Positions 55,465 through 64,000 of a DNA stretch of 64,000 bases are shown here, piece after piece. This stretch comes from MFD00082-c5 sp963697995. GTDB taxonomy: Bacteria; Chlamydiota; Chlamydiia; Chlamydiales; JAJFMB01. Position numbers and translations under genes: made by a program. Under the pieces are notes generated by a model that saw nothing but the letters and a program-made list of their open reading frames with translations, was not told the DNA's origin and did not search any database. The DNA is taken from NCBI GenBank assembly GCA_963697995.1, contig OY969110.1, forward strand, positions 1,984,001 to 2,048,000, written 5' to 3'. Within the stretch, counting starts at the first letter, position 1. The number at the start of each line of letters is the position of its first letter.

Positions 55465-56207
55465 TTTTTGCGTTAAGCTTAAGCTTCCAAATTTTTGCAA
55501 AAGGGGCTGAAAAGTTAGTCCTTATCATTAATTTGTATAATGAAGCGCACGAAGAGAGGATTTCAGAATACTTAGAGTGCCTTAATCGGAACTTCGATCA
55601 CCCCCAAATTGATAAAATCCATGTGTTTTACGACACAACGAAGGATGAAACCAAAGACCATATCATTTTGGACACCTTAAAGAGTAAAAATCTTGAGATC
55701 ACTTTTATAGAGGGGCGCATTAGTTTTAAAAAAATTTTCGACTTTGCCAACACAAATTATCAAGGGTGGCGTGTTGTGCTGGCCAACGCCGATATTTACT
55801 TTGATGAAACTCTTCAACTAGCAAAAGAGGTCAACCTTTTCAATTCCATCTTAGCTCTTACCAGATGGAACATTCAAGATGATGGAACCCTTAAACCTTA
55901 TCTTTTCAATGGTCAACCCGCCGTTTTATCACAAGATGTTTGGATTTTTGACACTCCAATCAAAAATTTTGATCATTTGGATATTAAACTTGGCACTGCC
56001 TTCTGCGATGGTTACATCGCCTATTTAGGATATAAGGCAGGTTATAAGTTGTTTAATCCTTGCTTAAGTATTATCTCACACCATTTACATAAATCAAATG
56101 TGCGTAACTGGGAGGTAACCCCCATTTTACATCCCATTCTTACCATCGATTGGTGCACTATTGAAAATCCTATCTACCCTTCAAAAAATAACAGCTATAT
56201 CCCCTAA
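55434..56207 (+). CDS. Exported GT-A-like protein, paralogue 1
   Basis: A 257-residue protein. YFIIFALSLSFQIFAKGAE is a signal peptide. The mature part has LVLIINLYNEAHEERISEYL, FDFANTNYQGWRVVLANADI with NADIYFD as a probable DxD-type metal site, LALTRWNIQDDG, LSQDVWIFDTPIKNFD, LGTAFCDGYIAYLGYKAGYK and CLSIISHHLHKSNVRNW. The layout (strand, acidic strand end, late His) is that of a GT-A glycosyltransferase; family and substrate unknown. It overlaps the pknD end by 31 bases. Two closely similar genes follow. Confidence 0.6.
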   Translation: MFIRNYRYFIIFALSLSFQIFAKGAEKLVLIINLYNEAHEERISEYLECLNRNFDHPQIDKIHVFYDTTKDETKDHIILDTLKSKNLEITFIEGRISFKKIFDFANTNYQGWRVVLANADIYFDETLQLAKEVNLFNSILALTRWNIQDDGTLKPYLFNGQPAVLSQDVWIFDTPIKNFDHLDIKLGTAFCDGYIAYLGYKAGYKLFNPCLSIISHHLHKSNVRNWEVTPILHPILTIDWCTIENPIYPSKNNSYIP

Positions 56208-56233
56208 TACTAACCTCTTAACCTGGATCTAAA

Positions 56234-57010
56234 ATGTATTTTAAATTATTTTTATCATTATTAATAATGATGAGCCCTCTTTTGGGATCAGAACAAAAAA
56301 AAATTATTCTTATCACAAGCTTATATAACGAAAAAGTCATTAAAAGGCGAAAAGAGTATATCGAATGCTTAAATAAAAACTTTAAGGATCCCACTATCAA
56401 TAAAATTCATGTTTTTTATGATAAATCTAGAAACGAAAAAAACAACAATGCGATTTTAAAAAAATTAAAAAAGTCTAAAATTAGTTTAAGTTTTATCACT
56501 AAAAGGCCGACCTTTAGTGAAATTTTCGACTTTGTAAATACAAATTACCCAGACCATTTAATCATTATTGCCAATGCCGATATTTACTTTGACAAAACTC
56601 TCGAGCTTGTTAAGTCTATTGATTTTGAGAACACCTTTCTAGCACTGACTCGATGGAATGTGATCAAACAAAACGGTCGGCTAGACAACCAACCCTACCA
56701 TGACCGGGGAGTCCCTATCTACTTTTCTCAAGATGTCTGGATTTTTAAAACACCTATTAAAAATTTTGATACTTTAAATATTAAAATAGGAACGGCTTTT
56801 TGCGATGGTAATATTGCTTATCAGGCCTATAAAGCAGGATACAAAGTGATGAATCCTTGTTTGAGCATCATCACCCATCATCTGCATTTATCCAATCTTC
56901 GCAGATGGACATTCCCTCCAGCCACTGAACAGCACGAGACCCTTACAGTTCCTTGGTGTCACCTGGAGAACCCGATTTACTCTTCAGAAGAAAACATCTA
57001 TACTCCTTAA
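56234..57010 (+). CDS. Exported GT-A-like protein, paralogue 2
   Basis: A 258-residue protein, the same family as its neighbours: signal peptide MYFKLFLSLLIMMSPLLGSE, then IILITSLYNEKVIKRRKEYI, LIIIANADIYFDKTLEL, LALTRWNVIKQNGR, FSQDVWIFKTPIKNFDTL and LGTAFCDG-type block TAFCDGNIAYQAYKAGYKVM. It is very AT-rich and nearer to paralogue 3 than to paralogue 1. AGGA-like sequence is weak before the ATG. It is 26 bases after paralogue 1, so the three are likely cotranscribed. Confidence 0.6.
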   Translation: MYFKLFLSLLIMMSPLLGSEQKKIILITSLYNEKVIKRRKEYIECLNKNFKDPTINKIHVFYDKSRNEKNNNAILKKLKKSKISLSFITKRPTFSEIFDFVNTNYPDHLIIIANADIYFDKTLELVKSIDFENTFLALTRWNVIKQNGRLDNQPYHDRGVPIYFSQDVWIFKTPIKNFDTLNIKIGTAFCDGNIAYQAYKAGYKVMNPCLSIITHHLHLSNLRRWTFPPATEQHETLTVPWCHLENPIYSSEENIYTP

Positions 57011-57033
57011 AACTTATTTAACCAGGAGCTAAA

Positions 57034-57810
57034 ATGCACCTTAAATTATTTCTATACTTATTAATCTTCATGAGCTCTCTTTCAGGATCGGAACAAAAAA
57101 AAATTGTTCTTATCACAAGCTTATACAATGAAACCGTTTTCGAGAGGCAACAGGAATATATCGATTGTTTAAATAAAAACATTAACGACCACAATATTGA
57201 TAAAATTCATATTTTTTACGATAACTCCAAAGATAAAAAAAACAACAATGTGATATTTGAAACAATAAAAGATTTAAATCTTGATAAGAGTATTATCAAT
57301 AAAAGACCCAACTTTAGACAAATTTTTAACTTTGTGAATTCCCATTATCCGGATCATCTCATCGTGATTGCCAATGCCGATATTTACTTTGACGAAACTC
57401 TTAACCTTGTTAATTCTATTGATTTTGACACGACTTTCGTTGCGCTGACTCGATGGAATATTATCAATCCAAAGGGCCTACTAGACTATCAACCCTTCCA
57501 CGTCGAAGGCTCCCCTGTCCTTTATTCACAGGATGTTTGGATTTTTAAAACACCGATAAAAAATCTTGATATTTTTAAGATTGAACTTGGAACAGCTTTT
57601 TGCGATGGCAATATAGCTTATCTGGCTTATAAAGCAGGATACAAAGTGATGAATCCTTGTTTGAGCATCGTCACGCACCATCTGCAGTTATCAAACATTC
57701 GCAGATGGGATGTTCCTCCAAAGTCTGAACGTCACCATATCCTTACAGTTCCTTGGTGCGACCTTAAAAACCCGATCTACCCCTCAGATGACAACATCTT
57801 TGACCCTTGA
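57034..57810 (+). CDS. Exported GT-A-like protein, paralogue 3
   Basis: A 258-residue protein: signal peptide MHLKLFLYLLIFMSSLSGSE, IVLITSLYNETVFERQQEYI, LIVIANADIYFDETLNLVNS, VALTRWNIINPKGLL, YSQDVWIFKTPIKNLDIF, GTAFCDGNIAYLAYKAGYKV, and a tail HHILTVPWCDLKNPIYPS. CCAGGAGC precedes the ATG by six bases. Its last 28 or so codons are copied six times downstream (57811-58640), so this is the last survivor of a longer tandem family. Same assignment and doubts as paralogue 1. Confidence 0.6.
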   Translation: MHLKLFLYLLIFMSSLSGSEQKKIVLITSLYNETVFERQQEYIDCLNKNINDHNIDKIHIFYDNSKDKKNNNVIFETIKDLNLDKSIINKRPNFRQIFNFVNSHYPDHLIVIANADIYFDETLNLVNSIDFDTTFVALTRWNIINPKGLLDYQPFHVEGSPVLYSQDVWIFKTPIKNLDIFKIELGTAFCDGNIAYLAYKAGYKVMNPCLSIVTHHLQLSNIRRWDVPPKSERHHILTVPWCDLKNPIYPSDDNIFDP

Positions 57811-58697
57811 GTCTTAAAAAATTAGGACCGGATGTGAACTTAAGATAAAATTAAGGCCTACACCATCTGTTGGCCTTAATTTTCTTTCTGAACGTTACCA
57901 TATCTTTACAGTTCCTTCGGTGCGACCTTAAAAACCTAATCTTCCCCTCATAACATCTTTGACACTAAAGTCTTAAAATTAAGGCCTACACCATCTGTTG
58001 GCCTTAATTTTCTTTTTGAACGTCACCATATCTTTACAGTTCCTTTGGTGCGATCTTAAAAACCTAATCTTTCCCTCAGATGATAACATCTTTGACCCTT
58101 AAGTCTTAAAATTAAGGCCTACACCATCTGTTGGCCTTAATTTTCTTTCTGAACGTTACCATATCTTTACAGTTCCTTCGGTGCGACCTTAAAAACCTAA
58201 TCTTCCCCTCAGATGACAACATCTTTGACCCTTAAGTCTTAAAATTAAGGCCTACACCACCTGTTGGCCTTAATTTTCTTTCTGAACGTCACCATATCTT
58301 TACAGTTCCTTCGGTGCGATCTTAAAAACCTAATCTTTCCCTCAGATGACAACATCTTTGACCCTTAAGTCTTAAAATTAAGGCCTACACCATCTGTTGG
58401 CCTTAATTTTCTTTCTGAACGTCACCATATCTTTACAGTTCCTTCGGTGCGATCTTAAAAACCTAATCTTCCCCTCATAACATCTTTGACACTAAAGTCT
58501 TAAAATTAAGGCCTACACCATCTGTTGGCCTTAATTTTCTTTCTGAACGTCACCATATCTTTACAGTTCCTTCGGTGCGATCTTAAAAACCTAATCTTCC
58601 CCTCATAACATCTTTGACACTAAAGTCTTAAAAATTAGGACCGGATGTGAACTTAAGATAAAATTAAGGCCTACAGATTGTGTAGGCCTTATTTTTT
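57811..58697. repeat. Six tandem copies of a transferase gene tail plus terminator
   Basis: A unit of about 130 bases is repeated six times. Each starts as a degenerate copy of the end of paralogue 3 (GAACGTCACCATATCTTTAC, GGTGCGA-CTTAAAAACCTAA, TCAGATGACAACATCTTTGA) and finishes with a hairpin AAAATTAAGGCC...GGCCTTAATTTT. The frames are broken by one-base changes (CCTTCGGTGCG for CCTTGGTGCG). A final hairpin, AAGGCCTAC-AGATT-GTGTAGGCCTT with eight T, closes the array at 58667-58698. Nothing else is seen in these 887 bases. Confidence 0.9.
57847..57883 (+). terminator. Intrinsic terminator after the third GT-A-like gene
   Basis: AAAATTAAGGCC at 57847-57858 pairs with GGCCTTAATTTT at 57872-57883, then CTTTCT. 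Five further copies of this hairpin follow within the repeat array, with a different one at the far end. Confidence 0.75.
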
Positions 58698-59639
58698 TTA
58701 TCGAGATAATATCGTTTCTATAAACTCTTTAAAAAGAGCTGTCTTCGCTATATTATACTCTTCTCGCGCACCATCCCAGCCAGAGGAGGCTTTGTAGTGA
58801 AGGAAACAGTTATTGCAAGCAAAGTTAATCGTATCGGGCTTCTTTAATAAAAACTCAACTTCATCTTCAGAAAATCCCTTATCGATTAAAAGCGATCTTC
58901 TCACAGCTTTAGTCAATCCTTTTTCAGGAGTGTAAGGCTGCGGAAGTATATTATCGTAATCGCCAAAATGATCGGGACAGTAAATTTGAAATCCAAAGAC
59001 TTGATCTAATTTTTTTATCTTCAAAAAAGGATGGGATGTTAAATAATGATTTGTCATTCCCCCTGAATCGACATAACATCCATTCACTTTTCCGGAATAA
59101 AATTTTAAATCGGTTTTATCTTCCAAACGATCCATAGCTAAAATACAAAGACCCGGCCAAAGATAGGGAACCTGTCCACAAGAGACGCGAAATACTGAAG
59201 CCACATCGACCCCTTCTAACATCTCTTCAAAACTAAAAGGGCGAATCATAAAAATATCCCCATCAAAAATCACAACAGTCCCTCGATGAGCATACCCAAT
59301 AGTTTCTAAAGAGAATTGAATAGCATCAGTGTGTCTTCTAGTGGCAGAGCTATACATTAACTCATCTTCGTTATAGACACGGTTGTGGATCTCTTGAGGA
59401 ATATCAAAACACTCAATGCCCCATTTTTTGCAAGATTCGATAATAGCTTGGTAGTTTGGACCTGGAGGGGCATCGTTAAAAACGACAAACCTATACTCGT
59501 CTGATAAAAACTTTTCAAAGGTCCTGCACTGCCACTCAATAAACTCAGGTCTATTAAATGCGTAAGTGATAATCAACACAGGCTCTTTTGCAATACACGC
59601 ACTAAACATCACAAATAAACAAACTATTTTTTTGATCAT
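58698..59639 (-). CDS. Exported GT-A-like glycosyltransferase candidate
   Basis: A 313-residue protein. MIKKIVCLFVMFSACIAKEP is a signal peptide. VLIITYAFNRPEFIEWQCRT is the nucleotide-sugar type first strand; TVVIFDGDIFMIRPFSFEEM holds DGD as a probable DxD metal site; then VPYLWPGLCILAMDRL and a cysteine-rich end (FACNNCFLHYKASSGWDG). Family not assigned. ATG 59639 is preferred over TTG 59645; a GGGAG lies upstream at a longish distance. It faces the tandem transferase genes and its 3' end borders the terminator array. Another member of the exported transferase set. Confidence 0.6.
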   Translation of the reverse strand: MIKKIVCLFVMFSACIAKEPVLIITYAFNRPEFIEWQCRTFEKFLSDEYRFVVFNDAPPGPNYQAIIESCKKWGIECFDIPQEIHNRVYNEDELMYSSATRRHTDAIQFSLETIGYAHRGTVVIFDGDIFMIRPFSFEEMLEGVDVASVFRVSCGQVPYLWPGLCILAMDRLEDKTDLKFYSGKVNGCYVDSGGMTNHYLTSHPFLKIKKLDQVFGFQIYCPDHFGDYDNILPQPYTPEKGLTKAVRRSLLIDKGFSEDEVEFLLKKPDTINFACNNCFLHYKASSGWDGAREEYNIAKTALFKEFIETILSR

Positions 59640-59658
59640 TCCCAAACCGTCTCCCTTT

Positions 59659-60513
59659 TCAAGTTGCTGGATGAAACAAATACCGATAAATTCTCACAAC
59701 GAGTGTATCTTTTTCATGTTGGGTGATCCCAATATCGTGAATAAATCTGTGATGAGCATAGGAATTATACGCCCAAATCGCCACTTCCAAGACAACAACT
59801 GCGGTGAAAAAGATATACCCAATCGGTGCTAATGGGGAAAATAAAAAAGCGGTCGTTGCAATAATTCCGATCACAACAGAGATCGAATACAAAACGTGAC
59901 ACAACTTTTTGCTCCACAACCTCTCTCTAACGACTTTCATGTCACTCTCAACGAGCTTCTCTTTCACTGCTTTGCCATTTTCGACCCAAAAATTATCTTT
60001 ATACCACACCTCATCCTTTTTTTGTAACTCGTTAAAAGACATTTCTTGAGCTTTCTTGGTGCTTTTCCACTCCTGAACGTTCAAGGCAAGACTTGCTAAT
60101 TGTAAAGGGGCACTCACAGCCATAGCTAGTGGCGCAAAACTTGCAGCACCTTGAGAGACCAATTTTAAAAGCTTTAATTCCTGAACAAGAGCAGATGTTC
60201 TATAAAGTAAATTTGAAACCTCACTAAACAGGTGAAGAGAGTAGTTAATCACCCTCTCTTTTTTGGATTCAGAGCTTGTTTTAATCGTTGTAAACAATTT
60301 AACAGCATAACTGTGAATCGCGATCAAAGTCGGGATAAACATGACAACGCCAGAAAGTCTTACAAGAGCAAAAGGCTTAGCAAAATGCTCAAACTGTCTC
60401 CAAACCCTTATATTGCTTTCAGTTGACAAATATTCAAAAATACCACGATTACTCCGAACTTTAACCGGAATCGAGGACCAATTATTTGAAGACGCTGGAC
60501 TAGCGACTTGCAT
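59659..60513 (-). CDS. Inc-like membrane protein of unknown function
   Basis: A 284-residue protein without a Sec signal (MQVASPASSNNWSSIPVKV). Hydrophobic stretches lie at about residues 49-72 (LVRLSGVVMFIPTLIAIHSY), 120-150 (GAASFAPLAMAVSAPLQLAS) and a close pair at 205-255 (VLYSISVVIGIIATTAFLFS with GYIFFTAVVVLEVAIWAYNS). A two-lobed hydrophobic hairpin like the last is the mark of chlamydial inclusion membrane (Inc) proteins, but this region is not at the N-terminus as it usually is. Between them is a charged segment. ATG 60513 is supported by AAGGAAAG five bases upstream; the frame is open 35 codons further without support. Its start region faces valS. Confidence 0.5.
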   Translation of the reverse strand: MQVASPASSNNWSSIPVKVRSNRGIFEYLSTESNIRVWRQFEHFAKPFALVRLSGVVMFIPTLIAIHSYAVKLFTTIKTSSESKKERVINYSLHLFSEVSNLLYRTSALVQELKLLKLVSQGAASFAPLAMAVSAPLQLASLALNVQEWKSTKKAQEMSFNELQKKDEVWYKDNFWVENGKAVKEKLVESDMKVVRERLWSKKLCHVLYSISVVIGIIATTAFLFSPLAPIGYIFFTAVVVLEVAIWAYNSYAHHRFIHDIGITQHEKDTLVVRIYRYLFHPAT

Positions 60514-60666
60514 AAATTCTTTCCTTACAATGAAATAAAACAGGGAGTATAACACAAAATTCTTTTCCTTGCAAAACCTGTTGAACTTTTGACTAAACAT
60601 CTTGTAAAATAGATGCATGTTCCCTTAGGTAGTGTCAACTTTAAATCTTGATACTTAAATGATGGA

Positions 60667-60730
60667 TTTTTCCGAAAAACCCTAAGCTAATAGCTTAAAA
60701 GGTGCTACCCGCTTGGTTTTTTCGGAAAAA
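60667..60730. repeat. Inverted repeat upstream of valS
   Basis: TTTTTCCGAAAAACC at 60667-60681 pairs with GGTTTTTTCGGAAAAA at 60715-60730, and a small hairpin AAGC-TAATA-GCTT lies inside. It sits in the 299-base gap before valS. It could be an old repeat or a leader structure; no T-box features were seen. Confidence 0.5.
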
Positions 60731-60812
60731 AGCGCACCAAGATCTGATTTTAAGCGGCAATACGTTAAGTGTACATGTACTAAAATAGAGCTCGTTAAAC
60801 CAAAGACCCCTT

Positions 60813-63638
60813 ATGAATTCAAAAAAAGAATTACCAAAATCGTACACTCCCGAAAGTGTAGAACAAGAGAAAATCATTTTTTGGGAAGAGAACCGATTTT
60901 TTATTGCCGATCCTAAAACTCTCAAAAAAACCTTCTCAATCGTCATGCCCCCTCCAAATGTGACAGGGATTTTGCATATGGGTCACGCTCTTGTCAATAC
61001 TTTACAAGATATAATCGTCAGATGGAAAAGAATGATGGGGTTTGAGGTGCTTTGGGTCCCAGGAACAGATCACGCCGGTATTGCAACCCAAACAGTGGTT
61101 GAAAGGCATTTGATGAAAACTGAAGGGAAAAAACGCTCGAACTATAGCCGCGAAGAGTTTTTAAAAAAAGTCTTTCTCTTTAAAGAGGAAAATCAAAAAT
61201 TTATTATAGGTCAAATCAAGCGATTAGGTTGCTCTTGCGATTGGAGCCGATTTGCTTTTACAATGGATGAACAAAGAAACCGCTCTGTTCGGGTTATGTT
61301 CAAAAAACTTTTTGATAAAGGTTTGATTTACAGAGGGGATTATCTTGTCAATTGGGATCCTGTGGCGCAAACGGCGATTGCTGACGATGAAGTGGAGCAT
61401 GAAGAGAGAGCTTCCCATTTGTGGCACTTCCGTTACCCGATCAAAAATTCAGACGAGTTTATCACAATAGCTACGACAAGACCTGAGACGATGCTTGGCG
61501 ATACAGCCGTTGCGGTCTCTCCAAAAGATCCAAGATACCAACACCTTATTGGAAAAGTGGTCAAGTTACCTTTAAGTGGCCGAGAAATACCGATTATTGC
61601 AGACAATTTTGTGGACCCTGAATTTGGAACGGGAGCCGTAAAAGTGACGCCGGCACATGATCACAACGACTACCAAATGGGATTGACGCACAAATTACCG
61701 ATGATCGATATGATGACCCTCGACGGGCGAATCAACGAAAACGGGGGAGCTTTCCAAGGTCTGACTATGGCCGAAGGAAGAGAAGCCGTCGTAGAAGCGA
61801 TGAAAAAGCTTGGATTTTTAGTCAAAATAGAGCCTCATACCCTTAGGGTTGGGATTTCTTATCGATCAAAAGCTGTTATCGAACCGAAACTCTCAAAGCA
61901 GTGGTTCGTTAAACTGGCTTCTTTTTCTCCTTACTTAAGAGAAATAGTGGAAAAAGAAGGGGTCAAACTTAATCCTAAGAACTGGAATACGACCTACTTC
62001 CACTGGATTGATCATTTAAGGGACTGGTGCATTAGTCGTCAGCTCTGGTGGGGTCATCAAATCCCGATCTGGTATAACAAAGAGAATGAAAATGAGATGG
62101 TGTGTTTTGACGGAGAGGGGGAGCCTGATTGCGTAAAGCAAAACCCTGATCGCTGGGTAAGAGATAACGATGTTTTAGATACTTGGTTTTCCTCAGCGCT
62201 TTGGCCGTTTTCCACACTAGGATGGCCAGACGACACGGAAGAGCTTAAGCGATTTTACCCAAATTCCCTTTTAGTCACCGGGCACGATATCCTCTTTTTC
62301 TGGGTGGCAAGAATGATCATGATGGGACACTCATGCCTTGATAAGCCCCCTTTTCCCGAGACTTTTTTACACGGCCTTATCTTTGCTAAATCGTACTGGA
62401 GAGAGAATCCAAATGGTGGGATCACTTATGTCTTAGATGAAGAGCGGAAGCGGTTTGATTTAGGGGAACCTCTTCCTAAAGGAGTCCACTCTAAATGGGA
62501 GAAAATGTCTAAATCGAAGGGAAACGTGCTCGATCCTGTAGAAATCGCTAAGCAATACGGGACGGATGCCTTGAGAATGGCTCTAATTTCCTCTTCGCCC
62601 CAATCGCGAGAAATCGATCTCGATAGACGCCGTTTTGAAGAGTTTAAAAACTTTACAAATAAGGTGTGGAACGGAGCGAGATTTGTTTTTATGAATCTAA
62701 AAAGCGAGGAGAGTCCATTAACTAGGGAGGAGTTTGGTGAGGGAATCAACGAGTCTCAATTACTGATTGAGGACCGATGGATTTTATCAAAACTTGTTAA
62801 AACGGTTAAAGAGGTAAACGAAGCGCTCCAAAACTACCAGTTTGATATCGCCTCTTCCAAATCTTACGACTTTTTCTGGAAAGAGTTTTGCGCCTATTAC
62901 GTCGAGATTTCAAAGCCCTACCTTTTTGGGAAGGCAGGAACTCAAGAGAATCGAAAAACAAAGCAAAAACTTTTAGCTATTGTGCTTTGCCAGTCGTTAA
63001 GACTTCTTCATCCAATGGCTCCTTTTATCACGGAAGAGCTATTTCAATACTTAAAAGAGGATTTAGAAAGCTCATTGATCCCATCAGATCCTTACACAAA
63101 GGATGCTCTAGAGGCTCTTCAAGCAAAAGCTCTTGCCGTCTCTACTTATCCTCGCGTACTTAATGAAAGGGACTTAAATCCTGAAATTGAAGCGCTTTTT
63201 GAAACCATTGAAACGCTTGTTTGGGCCATCAGGAATGTCAGAGGTGAGATGAAACTTCCCCCCTCTCTTGCAACGGATGTTTACATCATTGGACCAAAAC
63301 AGGAACTGGAACTTGTAGAAAAAAGCCAGGAAGCGATCAAAGCTTTAGTCAAGCTGAAACACCTTTATTTTACTCAAGAGGAGCCGAAACTTTCCCTTTC
63401 TAGCCAAACGAGTGTAAAAGGGTTTAAAGTGATTCTTCCCTTGCCTGAGGAGCTTAAGGAAAAGGAACTCGAGAGAATTGAAAAAGAGAAGGAAAAACTG
63501 ATTCAAAGTATTGAGAAGTTAAAAAACCAACTTTCAAACGAGACGTTTACTTCAAAAGCGCCAAAGCAACTTGTGGAAGCACAAAGGACACAACTTAGAG
63601 AACAAGAGGAAGCGCTTAAGTCGTATCACAATCTTTGA
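60813..63638 (+). CDS. valS: Valyl-tRNA synthetase
   Basis: A 941-residue class Ia synthetase. PPPNVTGILHMGHAL contains the HIGH site (HMGH), WVPGTDHAGIATQTVVE follows, the editing domain has TIATTRPETMLGDTAVAVSP and VTPAHDHNDYQMG, then DWCISRQLWWGHQIP, DVLDTWFSSALWPFSTLGWP and the KMSKS site KWEKMSKSKGNVLDP. The anticodon domain and a C-terminal coiled coil (about residues 870-940, ELERIEKEKEKLIQSIEKL) are present. It is complete. In Chlamydia it lies next to pknD; here transferase-like genes and an Inc-like gene lie between. Confidence 0.97.
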   Translation: MNSKKELPKSYTPESVEQEKIIFWEENRFFIADPKTLKKTFSIVMPPPNVTGILHMGHALVNTLQDIIVRWKRMMGFEVLWVPGTDHAGIATQTVVERHLMKTEGKKRSNYSREEFLKKVFLFKEENQKFIIGQIKRLGCSCDWSRFAFTMDEQRNRSVRVMFKKLFDKGLIYRGDYLVNWDPVAQTAIADDEVEHEERASHLWHFRYPIKNSDEFITIATTRPETMLGDTAVAVSPKDPRYQHLIGKVVKLPLSGREIPIIADNFVDPEFGTGAVKVTPAHDHNDYQMGLTHKLPMIDMMTLDGRINENGGAFQGLTMAEGREAVVEAMKKLGFLVKIEPHTLRVGISYRSKAVIEPKLSKQWFVKLASFSPYLREIVEKEGVKLNPKNWNTTYFHWIDHLRDWCISRQLWWGHQIPIWYNKENENEMVCFDGEGEPDCVKQNPDRWVRDNDVLDTWFSSALWPFSTLGWPDDTEELKRFYPNSLLVTGHDILFFWVARMIMMGHSCLDKPPFPETFLHGLIFAKSYWRENPNGGITYVLDEERKRFDLGEPLPKGVHSKWEKMSKSKGNVLDPVEIAKQYGTDALRMALISSSPQSREIDLDRRRFEEFKNFTNKVWNGARFVFMNLKSEESPLTREEFGEGINESQLLIEDRWILSKLVKTVKEVNEALQNYQFDIASSKSYDFFWKEFCAYYVEISKPYLFGKAGTQENRKTKQKLLAIVLCQSLRLLHPMAPFITEELFQYLKEDLESSLIPSDPYTKDALEALQAKALAVSTYPRVLNERDLNPEIEALFETIETLVWAIRNVRGEMKLPPSLATDVYIIGPKQELELVEKSQEAIKALVKLKHLYFTQEEPKLSLSSQTSVKGFKVILPLPEELKEKELERIEKEKEKLIQSIEKLKNQLSNETFTSKAPKQLVEAQRTQLREQEEALKSYHNL

Positions 63639-63846
63639 ATTGAATCATTTCGAAGCCCTAGCCCATGCCCATGCCCTTGCCCTCCTTTTCCCAAACTTGC
63701 CCTTGCGGTTTCATATCATTTTTTCTGGATAGATTTATTTCTAAAAAGTGAAAACTCTTACTAAACGGTTTAAGGGCAAGGACAGTGAAAGTGTCATGCC
63801 CCAAATTCTTGATATAATTCACAAAAAATAGAAGACCTTTTACCTC

Positions 63847-63985
63847 ATGAACCTATCCCACTAATGCATTCAATGGATTTTTCTACCATTTTTGAGAGCA
63901 ACTTAAAAAGTTAGTCGAAAAAATGGAGGAAAAAATTGGCCAAAAAGGGTGAAAAGGCATGAATTGATTAGTGGGATAGGTTCAT
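63847..63985. mobile_element. Possible miniature inverted-repeat element at the window edge
   Basis: A perfect 19-base inverted repeat, ATGAACCTATCCCACTAAT at 63847-63865 and its complement at 63967-63985, with weaker pairing inwards. The element is 139 bases and unlike the 38-base terminus family elsewhere. No gene is seen from 63639 to 64000. The stretch 63655-63700 contains short GCCCATGCCC and CTTGCCCT repeats. Confidence 0.5.
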
Positions 63986-64000
63986 AATTGGCTTAAAAAT

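Noticed and set aside
57811..58697. CRISPR array
   Set aside because: Units are 130 bases and almost wholly repeated, with no short repeat and unique spacer pattern and no cas genes; they are gene-tail copies.
60619..60812. T-box riboswitch in front of valS
   Set aside because: No T-box consensus, specifier loop or terminator pair could be recognised in the leader.

Overview
The window looks like chromosomal DNA from a Chlamydiae bacterium outside the Chlamydia genus (Parachlamydiales or a relative). I base this on gene content and local gene order as I remember them from Chlamydia: rplI-rpsR-rpsF-pth-rplY near glgA-pgsA; rnpA-rpmH next to rpmJ-rpsN; cydA-cydB near cdaA-cdaR; pyk near a double-length uvrA; a small membrane protein-pknD-valS. 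No database search was possible.

Layout. 0-3.2 kb: frameshifted aldo/keto reductase, adenine deaminase, an HNH nuclease-like gene and its truncated paralogue. 3.2-7.4 kb: an ADP-heptose operon (hldD-hldA-unknown) and a small secreted protein, bounded by two copies of a short inverted-repeat element (about 40 bp termini). 7.8-16.6 kb: a glycan island with two GT69-like transferases, an exostosin-like protein, a GH130-like protein, a GT32-like transferase, a double GT4 transferase and a GDP-mannose dehydratase. Nearly all carry N-terminal export signals. 16.7-36.8 kb: housekeeping genes for translation, PRPP, glycogen, phospholipid, cell wall, cytochrome bd and c-di-AMP, plus one tRNA-Gln. 37.1-38.6 kb: a non-coding region of tandem repeats and a very large nested inverted repeat. 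38.6-45.7 kb: pyk, a small secreted protein and three tandem, largely decayed protein kinase genes. 45.8-51.5 kb: double-length uvrA. 51.5-63.6 kb: a DUF192 protein, pknD, four more exported transferase-like proteins, an Inc-like membrane protein and valS.

Two themes recur. First, enzymes that normally work on cytosolic nucleotide sugars appear to be exported, suggesting glycan building outside the bacterial cytoplasm (inclusion lumen, host or envelope). Second, gene tails are duplicated in tandem beside their parent genes (8.0, 12.0, 22.3 and 58 kb), consistent with collapsed tandem gene families.

Caution: many single-base frameshifts lie in homopolymers, including in the core gene pgsA. 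Some apparent pseudogenes may therefore be consensus errors rather than biology.
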